DNA from: Sphingomonas sp. OK281
Lineage (GTDB): Bacteria > Pseudomonadota > Alphaproteobacteria > Sphingomonadales > Sphingomonadaceae
Assembly: GCF_900115295.1 (NCBI RefSeq)
Contig: NZ_FOVZ01000002.1
Span: 186,001-250,000 of the forward strand
DNA: 64,000 nt
Reading direction: 5' to 3'
Every line of letters begins with the position of its first letter. The first letter of the stretch is position 1. Position numbers and translations under genes: made by a program. The notes beneath the pieces were generated by a model, which was not told where the DNA came from, ran no database searches, and was given only the letters and a program-made list of their open reading frames with translations. Of this stretch, positions 1 to 8,948 are shown one piece after another.

Positions 1-232
1 GCCGCGCCTGCGTGATCCCGTCCGACGCGAGCCGCGCCAGCGCCTCGCGGACGATCGTACGGGACATGCCGAACATCGCCGCCAGCTTGTCCTCCGCGGG
101 AAGACGGTCGCCGACCGCGAGCTGCTCGTCGAGGATGATCTCGACGATCCCGGTATAGGCGCGGTCCGCCAGTCGTACGCCGCCGTTCACGACGGGCTTC
201 TCGCGGGCGTCTTCGGCATCGTCAGACGACAT
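1..232 (-). CDS. GntR-family (FadR-like) transcriptional regulator, N-terminal part
   Basis: The reverse strand opens with ATG at 232 and stays open to the window edge, so only about the first 77 residues are present. They form a GntR winged helix: a lead-in ending in RAYTGIVEII, then GDRLPAEDKLAAMFGMSRT and VREALARLASDG, which matches the family signature (LPSE.xLA..xGVSR..VREAL). The ligand-binding domain lies outside the window, so the subfamily is inferred from context. The gene begins inside the last codons of the upstream permease gene (stop at 222-224), an 11-base overlap that suggests translational coupling. It probably represses the permease in response to a sugar acid. The DNA-binding domain is certain; the ligand is not known. 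Confidence 0.85.
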   Translation of the reverse strand, partial: MSSDDAEDAREKPVVNGGVRLADRAYTGIVEIILDEQLAVGDRLPAEDKLAAMFGMSRTIVREALARLASDGITQAR

Positions 233-1553
233 GGCTCAGCGCCATCACCAGGGCGAGGCCGACCACCGAGATCGACGTTTCCAGCATCGACCACGTCCGG
301 AACGTGTCCGCGGTGCTGGTGCCGACATAGCTTTTTACCAGCCAGAACCCCGGATCGTTGACGTGGCTGAAGAATACCGATCCCGCGCCGATCGCGAGCA
401 CGACCAGTTCCGGTGACACGCCCGAACTCGCGACGACCCCCGGCATGATCCCGACCGCGGTGATCGTCGCGACCGTCGCCGATCCGGCGGCGAGGCGGAT
501 GCCGACCGCGACCAGCCAGCCGAGCAACAGCGGCGAGATCGAATACATCAGCACCGTGCGCGCCAGCAGATCGGACAGGCCGGCGGTCACCAGCACCTGC
601 TTCAACGCACCGCCCGCGCCGATCGCGAGCAGGATCGCACCCGCCGCCCCCATCGTCTCGTGCCACACCGCGTTCTGGATCGCGGCATCGCGCAGCCGCC
701 GGCCGAACAGCAGTGGCAGCGCGATCAGGTTGGTCAGCAACAGCGCGACCACCGGATTGCTCGCGGCGACCAGCCAGGCCGCGCCTTTCATCCCCGCGAT
801 CATCTGGCCCAGCTCGCCGGTCGCGATCATCAGCACCGGCAGCAGCACGATCAGCAGCGAGAGGATGCGCGGCGGCGGGACGATGCCCAGTCCCGGATCG
901 TGCAGCACCGGTGCCTCCAGCCGCACGCCGCGCGTCGTGAACTTCGCGAGCAGCGGCCCGGAGATGATTGCGGTCGGGATTGCGATGGCGATGCCGTACA
1001 GCATCGTCTTGCCGAGATTGGCGCCCAACGCCTCGACCGCGAGCAATGGTCCGGGATGCGGCGGCACCAGCGCATGGACCACGCCGAGCCCGGCCAGCGC
1101 CGGCATGATGAGCCTGAGCTTGGCGGCGTCACGCGCGGCCCCGTCCTTGCCGGCCATCTCCTCGGCCGCCGCGACGACGATCGGCAGCAGCAGGACCAGC
1201 CCGGTCTCGAAGAACAACGGCAGCCCGACGACGATCGCGATGCCCAGCGTCGCCCAGGGCGCAGCCTGTACGCCCGTCATCCGCAGCGCACCCTTGGCGA
1301 GCGACGCCGCGGCGCCCGACAGATGCAGCATCGCGCCCAGCGACAGGCCGAGCGCGACGACCAGCCCGGTGCCGCCGATGATGTCGCCGACGCCCTTCTG
1401 CACCGCCTTTGCCACGTCGGGCAGCGGCAGGCCGGCGAGCAGGCCGACGGTGAACGCACCGCATAACAGGCCGATAAAGGGATGGAGCCGACCGCGGACG
1501 ATCATCAGCACCGCAAGCAGGATCCCGGTCAGCGCGGCGATCACCAGCCGCAT
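222..1553 (-). CDS. GntP-family sugar-acid (gluconate/uronate) permease
   Basis: An inner-membrane proton symporter of 443 residues, the usual size for the GntP family. It is hydrophobic throughout, with about 12-14 membrane segments. The family hallmark is seen at about residues 110-125 (GLPLFFETGLVLLLPIV), followed by a GLGVVHALVPPHPGP stretch. The frame is open to 1751, but that extension is polar and unlike the family, so the start at 1553 (MRLVIAALTG) was chosen. The gene overlaps the GntR regulator that follows it. With GH67 and GH3 genes nearby, the substrate could be gluconate, a hexuronate or a ketogluconate; the sequence does not settle this. Family assignment is strong and substrate is open. 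Confidence 0.88.
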   Translation of the reverse strand: MRLVIAALTGILLAVLMIVRGRLHPFIGLLCGAFTVGLLAGLPLPDVAKAVQKGVGDIIGGTGLVVALGLSLGAMLHLSGAAASLAKGALRMTGVQAAPWATLGIAIVVGLPLFFETGLVLLLPIVVAAAEEMAGKDGAARDAAKLRLIMPALAGLGVVHALVPPHPGPLLAVEALGANLGKTMLYGIAIAIPTAIISGPLLAKFTTRGVRLEAPVLHDPGLGIVPPPRILSLLIVLLPVLMIATGELGQMIAGMKGAAWLVAASNPVVALLLTNLIALPLLFGRRLRDAAIQNAVWHETMGAAGAILLAIGAGGALKQVLVTAGLSDLLARTVLMYSISPLLLGWLVAVGIRLAAGSATVATITAVGIMPGVVASSGVSPELVVLAIGAGSVFFSHVNDPGFWLVKSYVGTSTADTFRTWSMLETSISVVGLALVMALSHVV

Positions 1554-1667
1554 GTCGGGGCCGATCACGGGCAGGTCGCCAGCGGTCGCGCGCGCTCGTC
1601 CGGTGCTCGTGCCATCACGCCCCTCCTGTCGATCGGCGGCGCCTTCGCCTGCCGGAATGTCGCAATA

Positions 1668-1723
1668 TCTGTACGACAGGTCTTTTCGGTCTGACAACAG
1701 AAAAGGCTTGATTGCGTACAATC
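1668..1723 (-). promoter_or_regulatory. Candidate promoter and GntR operators of the permease-regulator operon
   Basis: On the reverse strand TTGTCA (1692-1697) and TACAGA (1668-1673) are 18 bases apart and fit a sigma-70 promoter. Two short palindromes lie on it: CTGTACGACAG (1669-1679) covers the -10 box, and GATTGCGTACAATC (1710-1723) lies just upstream of the -35 box. Both resemble the short inverted repeats bound by FadR-subfamily GntR regulators, which would fit autorepression by the regulator encoded at the end of the operon. This is inference from position and symmetry only. Confidence 0.4.
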
Positions 1724-1846
1724 CTGCGGCCCATACTCGAAACCTGTCCAACCGAATCCGTATAAGCGGATCGCTGGATCAACGGCACAGACCAGGTTGC
1801 GATGCCGAACCATCGCGATATCGGCGGAAGCTCAGGGAGGATGACC

Positions 1847-2110
1847 ATGGAACGGACCGGCCACGATATCGGGCAATCCGCGGCGGCAAAAGCGGCGGCG
1901 ACACCGAAGCTGGCGACCTGCGCAGCGTTGACGCCGACCCAGATCAGGGTGCTCCGTGGCGTCCATTCCGGCCTTCTCAACAAACAGATCGCATTCGACC
2001 TCGGCATCGCGGAGGCCACGGTGAAGGTCCACATGACCGCCCTGATGCGCAAGCTGAACGTCCGCAACCGCACCCAGGCAGCGATCGTCGCACAGACGCT
2101 CGCGATCTAA
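1847..2110 (+). CDS. Small LuxR-type HTH protein
   Basis: An 87-residue protein that is little more than one GerE/LuxR helix-turn-helix (about residues 28-84): LTPTQIRVLRGVHSGLLNKQ, then IAEATVKVHMTALMRKLNV. The usual receiver or ligand-binding domain is missing. ATG codons also occur at 1802 and 1841, but AGGGAGG at 1834-1840 is ideally spaced for the ATG at 1847. It is transcribed divergently from the permease operon and lies upstream of the polysaccharide-degradation genes. It may bind DNA alone or compete with a full-length response regulator. Its target is unknown. Confidence 0.82.
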   Translation: MERTGHDIGQSAAAKAAATPKLATCAALTPTQIRVLRGVHSGLLNKQIAFDLGIAEATVKVHMTALMRKLNVRNRTQAAIVAQTLAI

Positions 2111-2123
2111 CGCCCCCCTCTTG

Positions 2124-2250
2124 ATCCTCCCCCGCCAGGGGGAGGTGGCGCCGTAGGCGACGGAGGGGGAGGACACGGAACATCGGTTTCCCTTTTCCTC
2201 CCCCCTCCGTCTGGCAAGCGCCAGCCACCTCCCCCTTGCGGGGGGAGGGT
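2124..2250. repeat. Intergenic inverted repeat, family A, copy A1
   Basis: A roughly 125-base element made of two inverted halves. Each half starts with CTCCCCC, a short loop and GGGGGAG, continues GTGGC, a variable stretch and GACGG, and ends in a purine-rich AGGGGGAGG. Further copies are at 37206, 50835 and 62042. It fills the gap between the LuxR-type gene and the beta-helix gene. Confidence 0.85.
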
Positions 2251-2342
2251 CAGAAGGCCCGCTCGAAAATACGACCTTCGTCGCAGATGAAGCGCACCCC
2301 TACGAACGGTAGGACTGCTGTCCTGATAACGGGAGACGGACG

Positions 2343-5300
2343 ATGGTTGCGAAATGGCTGCTCTGCGGAACGGCGCTCCTGATCGCCGCGCCGGCGCTCG
2401 CGAAACCCGCCCCCGCCAAGTCCGTCTCGGTCTATCTCACCCAGCCCGACGATCCGCGTGCGATCACCGTCAAGGGCGTCGGCGACGGTCGCGCCGACGA
2501 CAGCGGCGCGCTCCAGCAGGCGATCGACGCGGCCGCCGCGGGCGGCAATGGCGGAATCGTGTTCCTTCCCTCCGGCCGCTACCGGATCAGCCGCACGATC
2601 TTCGTCCGCTCCGCCGTCCGCATATTCGGCATCGGCCCGACTCGTCCGGAGATCGTGCTCGGCGACAACAGCGCGGGCTACGCGTCGGGCGTGGCGGCGA
2701 TGGTCAGCTTCACCGGCGAGGACCAGTACCGCGTCGGCAAGGCGCCGGTGCCGCCGCGCACCAGCGTGCCCTTCGACCCCGCGATCTTCGACGCGACCTC
2801 CAGCACCTTCTATTCCGCGCTGTCGAACGTCGATTTCCGGATCGGCGACGGCAATGCCGGCGCGGTCGCGGTCCGCTTCCGCGTCGCGCAGCACGGCTAT
2901 CTGCGCCACGTCGATTTCCACATCGGCTCGGGCCTCGCCGGCGTCTACCAGGCGGGCAACGAGTTCGAGGATTTGCGCTTCTTCGGCGGTCGCTACGGCA
3001 TCATGTCGGAAAAGACCTCGCCCGCGTGGCAGTTCACGCTGATCGACTCCGAATTCCAGGGCCAGCGCGACGCCGCGATTCGCGAGCATGAGGTCGACCT
3101 GACGCTCGTCAACGTCGCGATCCGCGACACCCCGGTCGGGATCGAGATCGACCGCGGCTATTCCGATTCGCTCTGGGGCAAGGACGTCCGGTTCGAGAAC
3201 GTGTCGCAGGCGGGCGTGATCGTGTCGGCGGAGAACAGCGTCTTCACGCAGATCGGCTTCGACAATGCGGTGGCGTCGAACACGCCGACCTTCGCCCGCT
3301 TCCGCGACAGCGGGAAGACCGTGGCGGGCACGGGTCCAAGCTACCGCGTCACCGACTTCTCCTACGGGCTGAAGCTGGCGGGCCTCGGCGCGATCGGCGA
3401 GTATGCGACCGACGTGACGATGGCCCCGCTATCGCGCTTGCCGACACGCCGTACGCCGGCGATCCGCGCGATGCCGCCGGTCCGCGACTGGGCGAACGTC
3501 CACGATCTCGGCGTGAAGGGCGACGACACCACCGACGACACCGCCGCGTTGCAGCGCGCGATCGATACGCACCGCGTGCTGTATCTCCCGGTCGGCCGCT
3601 ACCGCGTCACCGACACTATCAAGCTGCGCCCCGACAGCGTCCTGATTGCGCTGCATCCGAGCCTCACGCATCTCTACCTGCCCGACGAGACGCCCGCCTA
3701 TATGGGCGTTGGCGGTCCGAAGGCGCTGCTCGAAAGCGCGAAGGGCGGCAACGCGATCGTCTCGGGGCTCGGTCTGTGGACCGGCGGCGTGAACCCGCGT
3801 GCGACCGCGCTTCTGTGGAAGGCTGGCGAGGCGTCGATGGTCAACGACGTCAAGATCCAGGGCGGCGGCGGCACCGTGTTGACCAAGGGCAGCCCGATCG
3901 GCTTCGGCGATCCCCGCGCGCGCTTCGACGGGCAGCACCCCAGCATCTGGGTGACCGACGGCGGCGGCGGCACCTTCGCGGCGATCTGGTCGCCGAACAC
4001 GCTGGCCTCGGCCGGCTTCAAAGTCTCGGACACCAAGACCCCCGGCCACGTCTACGAACTGTCGGCGGAGCATCATTACCGCACGGAGATCGTCCTCGAC
4101 AACGTCGAGAACTGGGAGTTCCTAGCGCCGCAGACCGAGCAGGAGGTGCGCGACGGCGTCGATGCCATCTCGACGGAGATCCGCAACTCGCGCAACATCC
4201 TGTTCGCCAACTACCATGGCTACCGCGTGACGCGCACGATCAAGCCGATGGATGCGGCGGTAAAGCTCTACAACTCCGGCGATATTCGTTTCCGCAACGT
4301 CCATGTGAACGGCGAAAGCGGTTTTGCGAGCTGCGACACTAAGGGCTGCGGCACCTATCTGCGCGCGAGCAAGTTCCCGTTCGAGAACGCGATCAAGGAC
4401 ATGACCCGCCAGCAGGAGGTGCGCGAGCGCGAGTTCGCCAAACTGGACGTGCCGGCCGCTCCCGCAACCGCGGCCACTCAGCCGGCGATCCCGGTGACGC
4501 CGGGCGTCGAGAAACTCGCCGAGGGCTTCTATTCGATTGCGGGCGGCGCGGTCGATGCGAAGGGGAAGCTGTACTTCATCGATCGGCAATTCCAGCGGAT
4601 TCACGGTTGGACCAAGGCCGAGGGGCTGTCGATCGTCGCGGAGGCGCCGCTCGACGCGGTGAACCTCGCGGTCGATCGCTCGGGCGGCCTGCTCGTTCAG
4701 TCGTCGGCGGGGCGCGACGGCACCGTCTACAGCATCGATCCGGCGCGGCCCGACGACGTCAAGGTGATCGCGCCGACCCCGGCCAGCCCGCACCGCGGCG
4801 CCGCGACGCTGCTGCCCGTCAACGTCTGGGCGAATGGCGAGTTCGCCGACCGGATCGACCCGGCGACCTACACCTATCCGACGATGGCGGACTTCTTCAC
4901 CACCAAGATGGGCGAGGCCAAGCCGCAGGAATACGTCTCGCCCGACGGATCGCTCGTCCTCCCGGCGTTCCGCGTCTGGAACCAGGGGCCCGACGATCAC
5001 CGCGGCTGGCGCTGGTCCGACACGCTCGACAGCTACGGACTCGTCGGCGGTCGTCCCGGCGAGCGGATCGTCCTGACCAACGCGTCGGAGAACCGGACCT
5101 ATAGCGGCCTCGTCGGCGACCAGGGCCGGCTCACCGACCTCAAGATCGTCGCCGATCGTGGCGGCGAGAGCGTCGCGCGCGATGCCACGGGCAACCTTTA
5201 CGTCGCCAACGGGCAGGTCTTCGTCTACGCCGCCGACGGCACGCTATCGCGTCGCATCGACGTCCCCGAGCGCCCGCTGCAGCTCCTGATCGGCGGCGCG

Positions 5301-5357
5301 GATCGCCGCACGCTGTTCATCCTCACGCACCACGCGCTGTACGCGACCGGGATCTAG
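2343..5357 (+). CDS. Secreted double beta-helix (pectate-lyase-3-like) protein with C-terminal propeller-like domain
   Basis: A 1004-residue exported protein. Residues 1-20 form a signal peptide (MVAKWLLCGTALLIAAPALA). Two similar blocks follow, each starting with a pectate-lyase-3 signature: GVGDGRADDSGALQQAID with LPSGRYRIS near residue 40, and GVKGDDTTDDTAALQRAID with LPVGRYRVT near residue 385. Tandem right-handed beta-helices of this kind occur in GH55 beta-1,3-glucanases and in GH28-related proteins. Residues from about 705 to the end show repeating DAKGKLYFID- and RDATGNLYVAN-type strands, like SMP-30/NHL propellers. GGGAGACGGA precedes the ATG. The catalytic residues could not be identified, so the substrate (a plant or fungal polysaccharide) is inference. 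Confidence 0.85.
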   Translation: MVAKWLLCGTALLIAAPALAKPAPAKSVSVYLTQPDDPRAITVKGVGDGRADDSGALQQAIDAAAAGGNGGIVFLPSGRYRISRTIFVRSAVRIFGIGPTRPEIVLGDNSAGYASGVAAMVSFTGEDQYRVGKAPVPPRTSVPFDPAIFDATSSTFYSALSNVDFRIGDGNAGAVAVRFRVAQHGYLRHVDFHIGSGLAGVYQAGNEFEDLRFFGGRYGIMSEKTSPAWQFTLIDSEFQGQRDAAIREHEVDLTLVNVAIRDTPVGIEIDRGYSDSLWGKDVRFENVSQAGVIVSAENSVFTQIGFDNAVASNTPTFARFRDSGKTVAGTGPSYRVTDFSYGLKLAGLGAIGEYATDVTMAPLSRLPTRRTPAIRAMPPVRDWANVHDLGVKGDDTTDDTAALQRAIDTHRVLYLPVGRYRVTDTIKLRPDSVLIALHPSLTHLYLPDETPAYMGVGGPKALLESAKGGNAIVSGLGLWTGGVNPRATALLWKAGEASMVNDVKIQGGGGTVLTKGSPIGFGDPRARFDGQHPSIWVTDGGGGTFAAIWSPNTLASAGFKVSDTKTPGHVYELSAEHHYRTEIVLDNVENWEFLAPQTEQEVRDGVDAISTEIRNSRNILFANYHGYRVTRTIKPMDAAVKLYNSGDIRFRNVHVNGESGFASCDTKGCGTYLRASKFPFENAIKDMTRQQEVREREFAKLDVPAAPATAATQPAIPVTPGVEKLAEGFYSIAGGAVDAKGKLYFIDRQFQRIHGWTKAEGLSIVAEAPLDAVNLAVDRSGGLLVQSSAGRDGTVYSIDPARPDDVKVIAPTPASPHRGAATLLPVNVWANGEFADRIDPATYTYPTMADFFTTKMGEAKPQEYVSPDGSLVLPAFRVWNQGPDDHRGWRWSDTLDSYGLVGGRPGERIVLTNASENRTYSGLVGDQGRLTDLKIVADRGGESVARDATGNLYVANGQVFVYAADGTLSRRIDVPERPLQLLIGGADRRTLFILTHHALYATGI

Positions 5358-5364
5358 AACCCCG

Positions 5365-6627
5365 CTATCGAAAGAGGGCGAGCGGCACGAGTCCGCCCAT
5401 CGCGCGATACCCGGCTTCCGACGGGTGCAGGTGATCGCCCGAATCATAGGCGGGGGACAGCCGGTCGGGATGTGCCGGATCGCGCATCGACCGGTCGAAA
5501 TCGATCACCGCGTCGAACAGGCCGGACGTGCGGATGAACGCGTTCACCGCCTGGCGATCGGCCTCGTTGGCGGCATCGGGATGGTAATAGGTGTTGCCCC
5601 CGAACGGCATGACCGTGCCGCCGATCACCGTGATGCCGTGAGCATGCGCCCGCGCGACCAGTTGCGCGAAGCCGACCTTGAGCTGTGCGACCAGCGCGGC
5701 ATGTTGTGCGGGCGTGGCAGGCGCGTCGCGGGTCAGGACGCCGAGATCGTTGACCCCCTCCAGCACGATCGCCCAGCGCACGCCGCTGCGCGCGATCACG
5801 TCGCGATCGAAGCGCGCGAGCAGATTGGGGCCGAGGCCATCGAGCAGGACGCGATTCCCGCCGATCCCCGCGTTGACGACGCCGATCGCGCGGGTTGCCG
5901 CGGTTCCACGCAGCCGCTCGGCCAGCACGTCGGGCCAGCGGGCATTGTGTTCGGGCTTCACGCCATAGCCGTCGGTGATCGAATCGCCGATCGCTACGAC
6001 CGTACCCGCAGCCGGCGCCCGGGCGACCTCGACATCCGCGAGCGCATACCAGTGCGTCGTCGGTGTCGCACCCGCCAGCGTCTCGTCCGTCACCGCGTTG
6101 CCGGCCAGCGTGAAACTCGTCGCCCTGGAGCCGGGGTGGCCGGTCTGCGGGCCGGCGGCCTCCGGCAAATACAGGCTGATCGCGAGATCGGCACCGGCCG
6201 CGACGTGGAACGGTACAGGGTCGCTGTAGATTTCCGCGCCGGCGAGGATCACGGCATCGCCTTGCCCCGAAAATGTCAGCCGGGCGCCGCCTTCGGTCCG
6301 CGGCGTACCGGGGACGACCGGCCGGGCGAGCTGTGCGCCACCGATCGCGAGCGGGCGCGTGCCGAACGCGTTGGAGAGCCTGATCCGCACCCGTTCGCCC
6401 GCGGCCGATACCCGCACGATCTGGCGCAGCGTGATGGCACCCGCCCGGTCGGCGGGAAGCGCATTGTCGCCCTCGGCGATCATCTGCGACGATCCCCAGG
6501 TCGCGATCCAATGCGTGTCCCGTGCCGACGCCGCCCCCCGTGCCGACGCTGACGCCGGCTCCCGCGCGTCTGCGCCCGTCACGATCAAAGCACTCAACAC
6601 CAGCGCCAACGGCCACCGTCTCATCAT
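5365..6627 (-). CDS. Secreted SGNH/GDSL hydrolase (probable carbohydrate esterase)
   Basis: A 420-residue exported esterase. The start at 6627 was chosen because a signal peptide (MMRRWPLALVLSALIVTGADA) follows directly and GAGGACGAGG stands upstream; the frame is open to 6882. All SGNH blocks are present: AIGDSITDGYG with nucleophile Ser near residue 216, NAGIGGNR (Gly), LEGVNDLG (Asn), and DHLHPSEAGY with the catalytic Asp-His near the C-terminus. About 200 residues before the catalytic domain look like a beta-sandwich accessory module. It converges on the beta-helix gene with 7 bases between the stops and follows the GH67 gene. Deacetylation of xylan or pectin is likely from context but not shown. 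Confidence 0.87.
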   Translation of the reverse strand: MMRRWPLALVLSALIVTGADAREPASASARGAASARDTHWIATWGSSQMIAEGDNALPADRAGAITLRQIVRVSAAGERVRIRLSNAFGTRPLAIGGAQLARPVVPGTPRTEGGARLTFSGQGDAVILAGAEIYSDPVPFHVAAGADLAISLYLPEAAGPQTGHPGSRATSFTLAGNAVTDETLAGATPTTHWYALADVEVARAPAAGTVVAIGDSITDGYGVKPEHNARWPDVLAERLRGTAATRAIGVVNAGIGGNRVLLDGLGPNLLARFDRDVIARSGVRWAIVLEGVNDLGVLTRDAPATPAQHAALVAQLKVGFAQLVARAHAHGITVIGGTVMPFGGNTYYHPDAANEADRQAVNAFIRTSGLFDAVIDFDRSMRDPAHPDRLSPAYDSGDHLHPSEAGYRAMGGLVPLALFR

Positions 6628-6685
6628 CGCGTCCTCGTCCTCTTCGCTAGTGTCAGCACGTTGCCATCGGGGCCGTTGCGGCGGG

Positions 6686-8833
6686 CTATTGCGGGTTGCC
6701 GGGCGCGTACGGAAAGCGCTGTGCCTTGTACCATGCCAGGTCATGCGCGGGTGCCGCCGCTCCTGCGGGCAGCGGCAGGCCATTGACCGACATCCAATAG
6801 GCAAGGCTCGCATCGCGCCACCAGCGCGCCTCGCGCTCCTGGACCGCAAGATACGTCGCGGTCTTCGCCCAACGTTCGGCATCGACCTCGCTCTTCACGC
6901 CGTCCCATTGCCGACGCATGCCGGACACGTAGCCCACGCCCGAATCGTAATCATGGACCATCTCCGCCCACACCGATCGACCCGAGTTCGTCCGGTACGT
7001 CCACGGCACATGGTGGAACCACAGCAGCTCGCGATCCGGCGTCGTCGCCGGATCGGCGAGCCTGCGGGCGAGGGCAGGGGCGTATTGCGCGATCGCGTCG
7101 CTGCCCGTCTTGGTCCGGTCGAAACCGATCCCGGCCTTGTCGGCGCGGTGATAGTAGACCGGGTTCCATTCGGGGCGCTTGAGGTCGGCGATCCACGGAC
7201 CCGGACCGTAGTGATGCCCCGTCGCCATGACGTGCGCCAGGCCGAGCGGCGTCATATAGTCGACCACCGCCTCGCGCGATCCCATCATCATGGCGACCAC
7301 CGGATCGACGATCCTAGGGGAGGGCGCAAACGTCATCGCCGCCCATTCGCGCGCAACCGGCGCGGCGCCGAGCGTCGGATCCCAGGCCATCCGCCCGAAC
7401 GCGTACCAGTTCGCTTGGTTGAACGTGGAGCCCGCCCAGTCGCGGTCGCGGCCGATATTGGCGACCCCCGCCATCCCGGTCAGCGTATGACCCTCGACCG
7501 ACCCGTCGACGACCTTCGCCACGGTCTCGCCCGGCGTCTGCATCGTCTCGCTCGCCAGGGTCTCGGCGAACAGCGGCCCGAGATAGGCGAGGTGCGTCGC
7601 GAAGCCGAGATATTCCTTGGTGATCTGGAATTCGATCATCAGCGGCGTCTTGGGCATCGCACCGAACAGCGGGTGGAACGGTTCGCGCGGCTGGAAATCG
7701 ATCGCGCCGTTCTTGACCTGGACGATGACGTTCGGCGCGAACGTGCCGTCGAGCGGCTTGAACTCGGTATACGCCTGTTTCGCGCGATCGTCGGGGTCGG
7801 TCTCGGCATAGACGAACGCGCGCCACATCACGATCCCGCCATGCGGGGCGACCGCCGCGGCGAGCATGTTGGCACCGTCGGCATGGCTCCGGTGATAGTC
7901 GCGCGGTCCCGGCTGGCCCTCGCTGTTCGCCTTGACCAGGAAACCACCGAAATCGGGGATGTTGCGATAGATCTCGTCGGTCTTCGCCTTCCACCACGCC
8001 GCGACCTGCGGGTCGAGCGGGTCGGCGGTCTTGAGGCCACCGAGTTCGATCGGCGCCGAGAAGCGCGCCGACAGGTATACCTTGATCCCGTAGGGCCGGA
8101 ACACGTCGGCGAGCGCCGCGGCCTTGGCGATATACGGCGCGGTCAGGCTCTCGGCCTTCGCGTTGACGTTGTTCAGGACGGTGCCGTTGATCCCGATCGA
8201 CGCGTTGGCGCGCGCGTAGTCGGTGTAGCGCGGGTCGCGAAAATCGGGGAGCGTCCACCAGTCCCACAGCGACGCGCCGGCGTAACCACGCTCGACGACG
8301 CCATCCAGATTGTCCCAGTGATTCAGCACGCGCAGTTTCACGCGTGGCGCCGATGTAAGGTCGATCCGGTCGAGGCCGCCGCCGGTCTGGAGGTGACGCA
8401 GCAAGGCGAAGCTGCCGTAGAGAATGCCGCGATCGGTGTTGGCGGTGACCAGGAGGACCCGGCGTTTGCCGAGCGTGACCTGACCGACATGGTATCCCTC
8501 GTCCCCGAGTGCGGCCAGCGGGAGGCGGAGTGCCGCGACGTCGCGATCGTTGGCGATGGCCAGCACGATGGTGGGCGTGGCGGTGGGCGTGGCGGCGGGC
8601 GTGGATGCGGCGAACAGGCCAACGCCGCGTCGCAGTTCCTCCGCCGCCACGCGGAGCGTCGGCGTATCGCCGCGGCGTTCGATCGTCGGGGCACCATGCG
8701 GACTTGTCGTCACCGGGGCGCCATAGCGCAGCCAAAGATGATAGCCGTCCTCAGCCCGTGCGGGTCCGGTCAAACCAATTACCGCGCCGAAAAGAAGCGC
8801 GAACTTACCGATCCATCGGCCGAATACCGTCAT
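6686..8833 (-). CDS. Alpha-glucuronidase, glycoside hydrolase family 67
   Basis: A 715-residue enzyme of the GH67 type (usually about 680-730 residues). It removes 4-O-methyl-glucuronic acid from the ends of xylo-oligosaccharides. Typical stretches are EDGYHLWLRYG at the mature N-terminus, LGKRRVLLVTANTDRGILYG, NHWDNLDGVVERGYAG, LSARFSAPIELGGL, GGFLVKANSEGQPGP and VHDYDSGVGYV. Residues 1-28 form a signal peptide (start MTVFGRWIGK, cut after GPARA), so the enzyme is periplasmic. The ATG at 8833 is preceded by GAGAGG; a longer open frame to 8887 lacks such a site. It probably forms an operon with the downstream SGNH esterase, and it is divergent from the GH3 gene. Confidence 0.93.
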   Translation of the reverse strand: MTVFGRWIGKFALLFGAVIGLTGPARAEDGYHLWLRYGAPVTTSPHGAPTIERRGDTPTLRVAAEELRRGVGLFAASTPAATPTATPTIVLAIANDRDVAALRLPLAALGDEGYHVGQVTLGKRRVLLVTANTDRGILYGSFALLRHLQTGGGLDRIDLTSAPRVKLRVLNHWDNLDGVVERGYAGASLWDWWTLPDFRDPRYTDYARANASIGINGTVLNNVNAKAESLTAPYIAKAAALADVFRPYGIKVYLSARFSAPIELGGLKTADPLDPQVAAWWKAKTDEIYRNIPDFGGFLVKANSEGQPGPRDYHRSHADGANMLAAAVAPHGGIVMWRAFVYAETDPDDRAKQAYTEFKPLDGTFAPNVIVQVKNGAIDFQPREPFHPLFGAMPKTPLMIEFQITKEYLGFATHLAYLGPLFAETLASETMQTPGETVAKVVDGSVEGHTLTGMAGVANIGRDRDWAGSTFNQANWYAFGRMAWDPTLGAAPVAREWAAMTFAPSPRIVDPVVAMMMGSREAVVDYMTPLGLAHVMATGHHYGPGPWIADLKRPEWNPVYYHRADKAGIGFDRTKTGSDAIAQYAPALARRLADPATTPDRELLWFHHVPWTYRTNSGRSVWAEMVHDYDSGVGYVSGMRRQWDGVKSEVDAERWAKTATYLAVQEREARWWRDASLAYWMSVNGLPLPAGAAAPAHDLAWYKAQRFPYAPGNPQ

Positions 8834-8948
8834 AATCCTCTCCCGCCGTTCCGCGCCACATTGACAGGATCGCGGATGATCAGCCATGTTATCGCTATCA
8901 CGACGACGGCTTCGACAGCAATGCCGCGTTTCATATTAGGAGATAATC

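Noticed and set aside
358..2124. 588-codon forward frame antisense to the permease
   Set aside because: It runs through the reverse-strand permease, crosses the promoter and has a Ser/Ala/Arg/Pro-rich composition typical of antisense frames in high-GC DNA.
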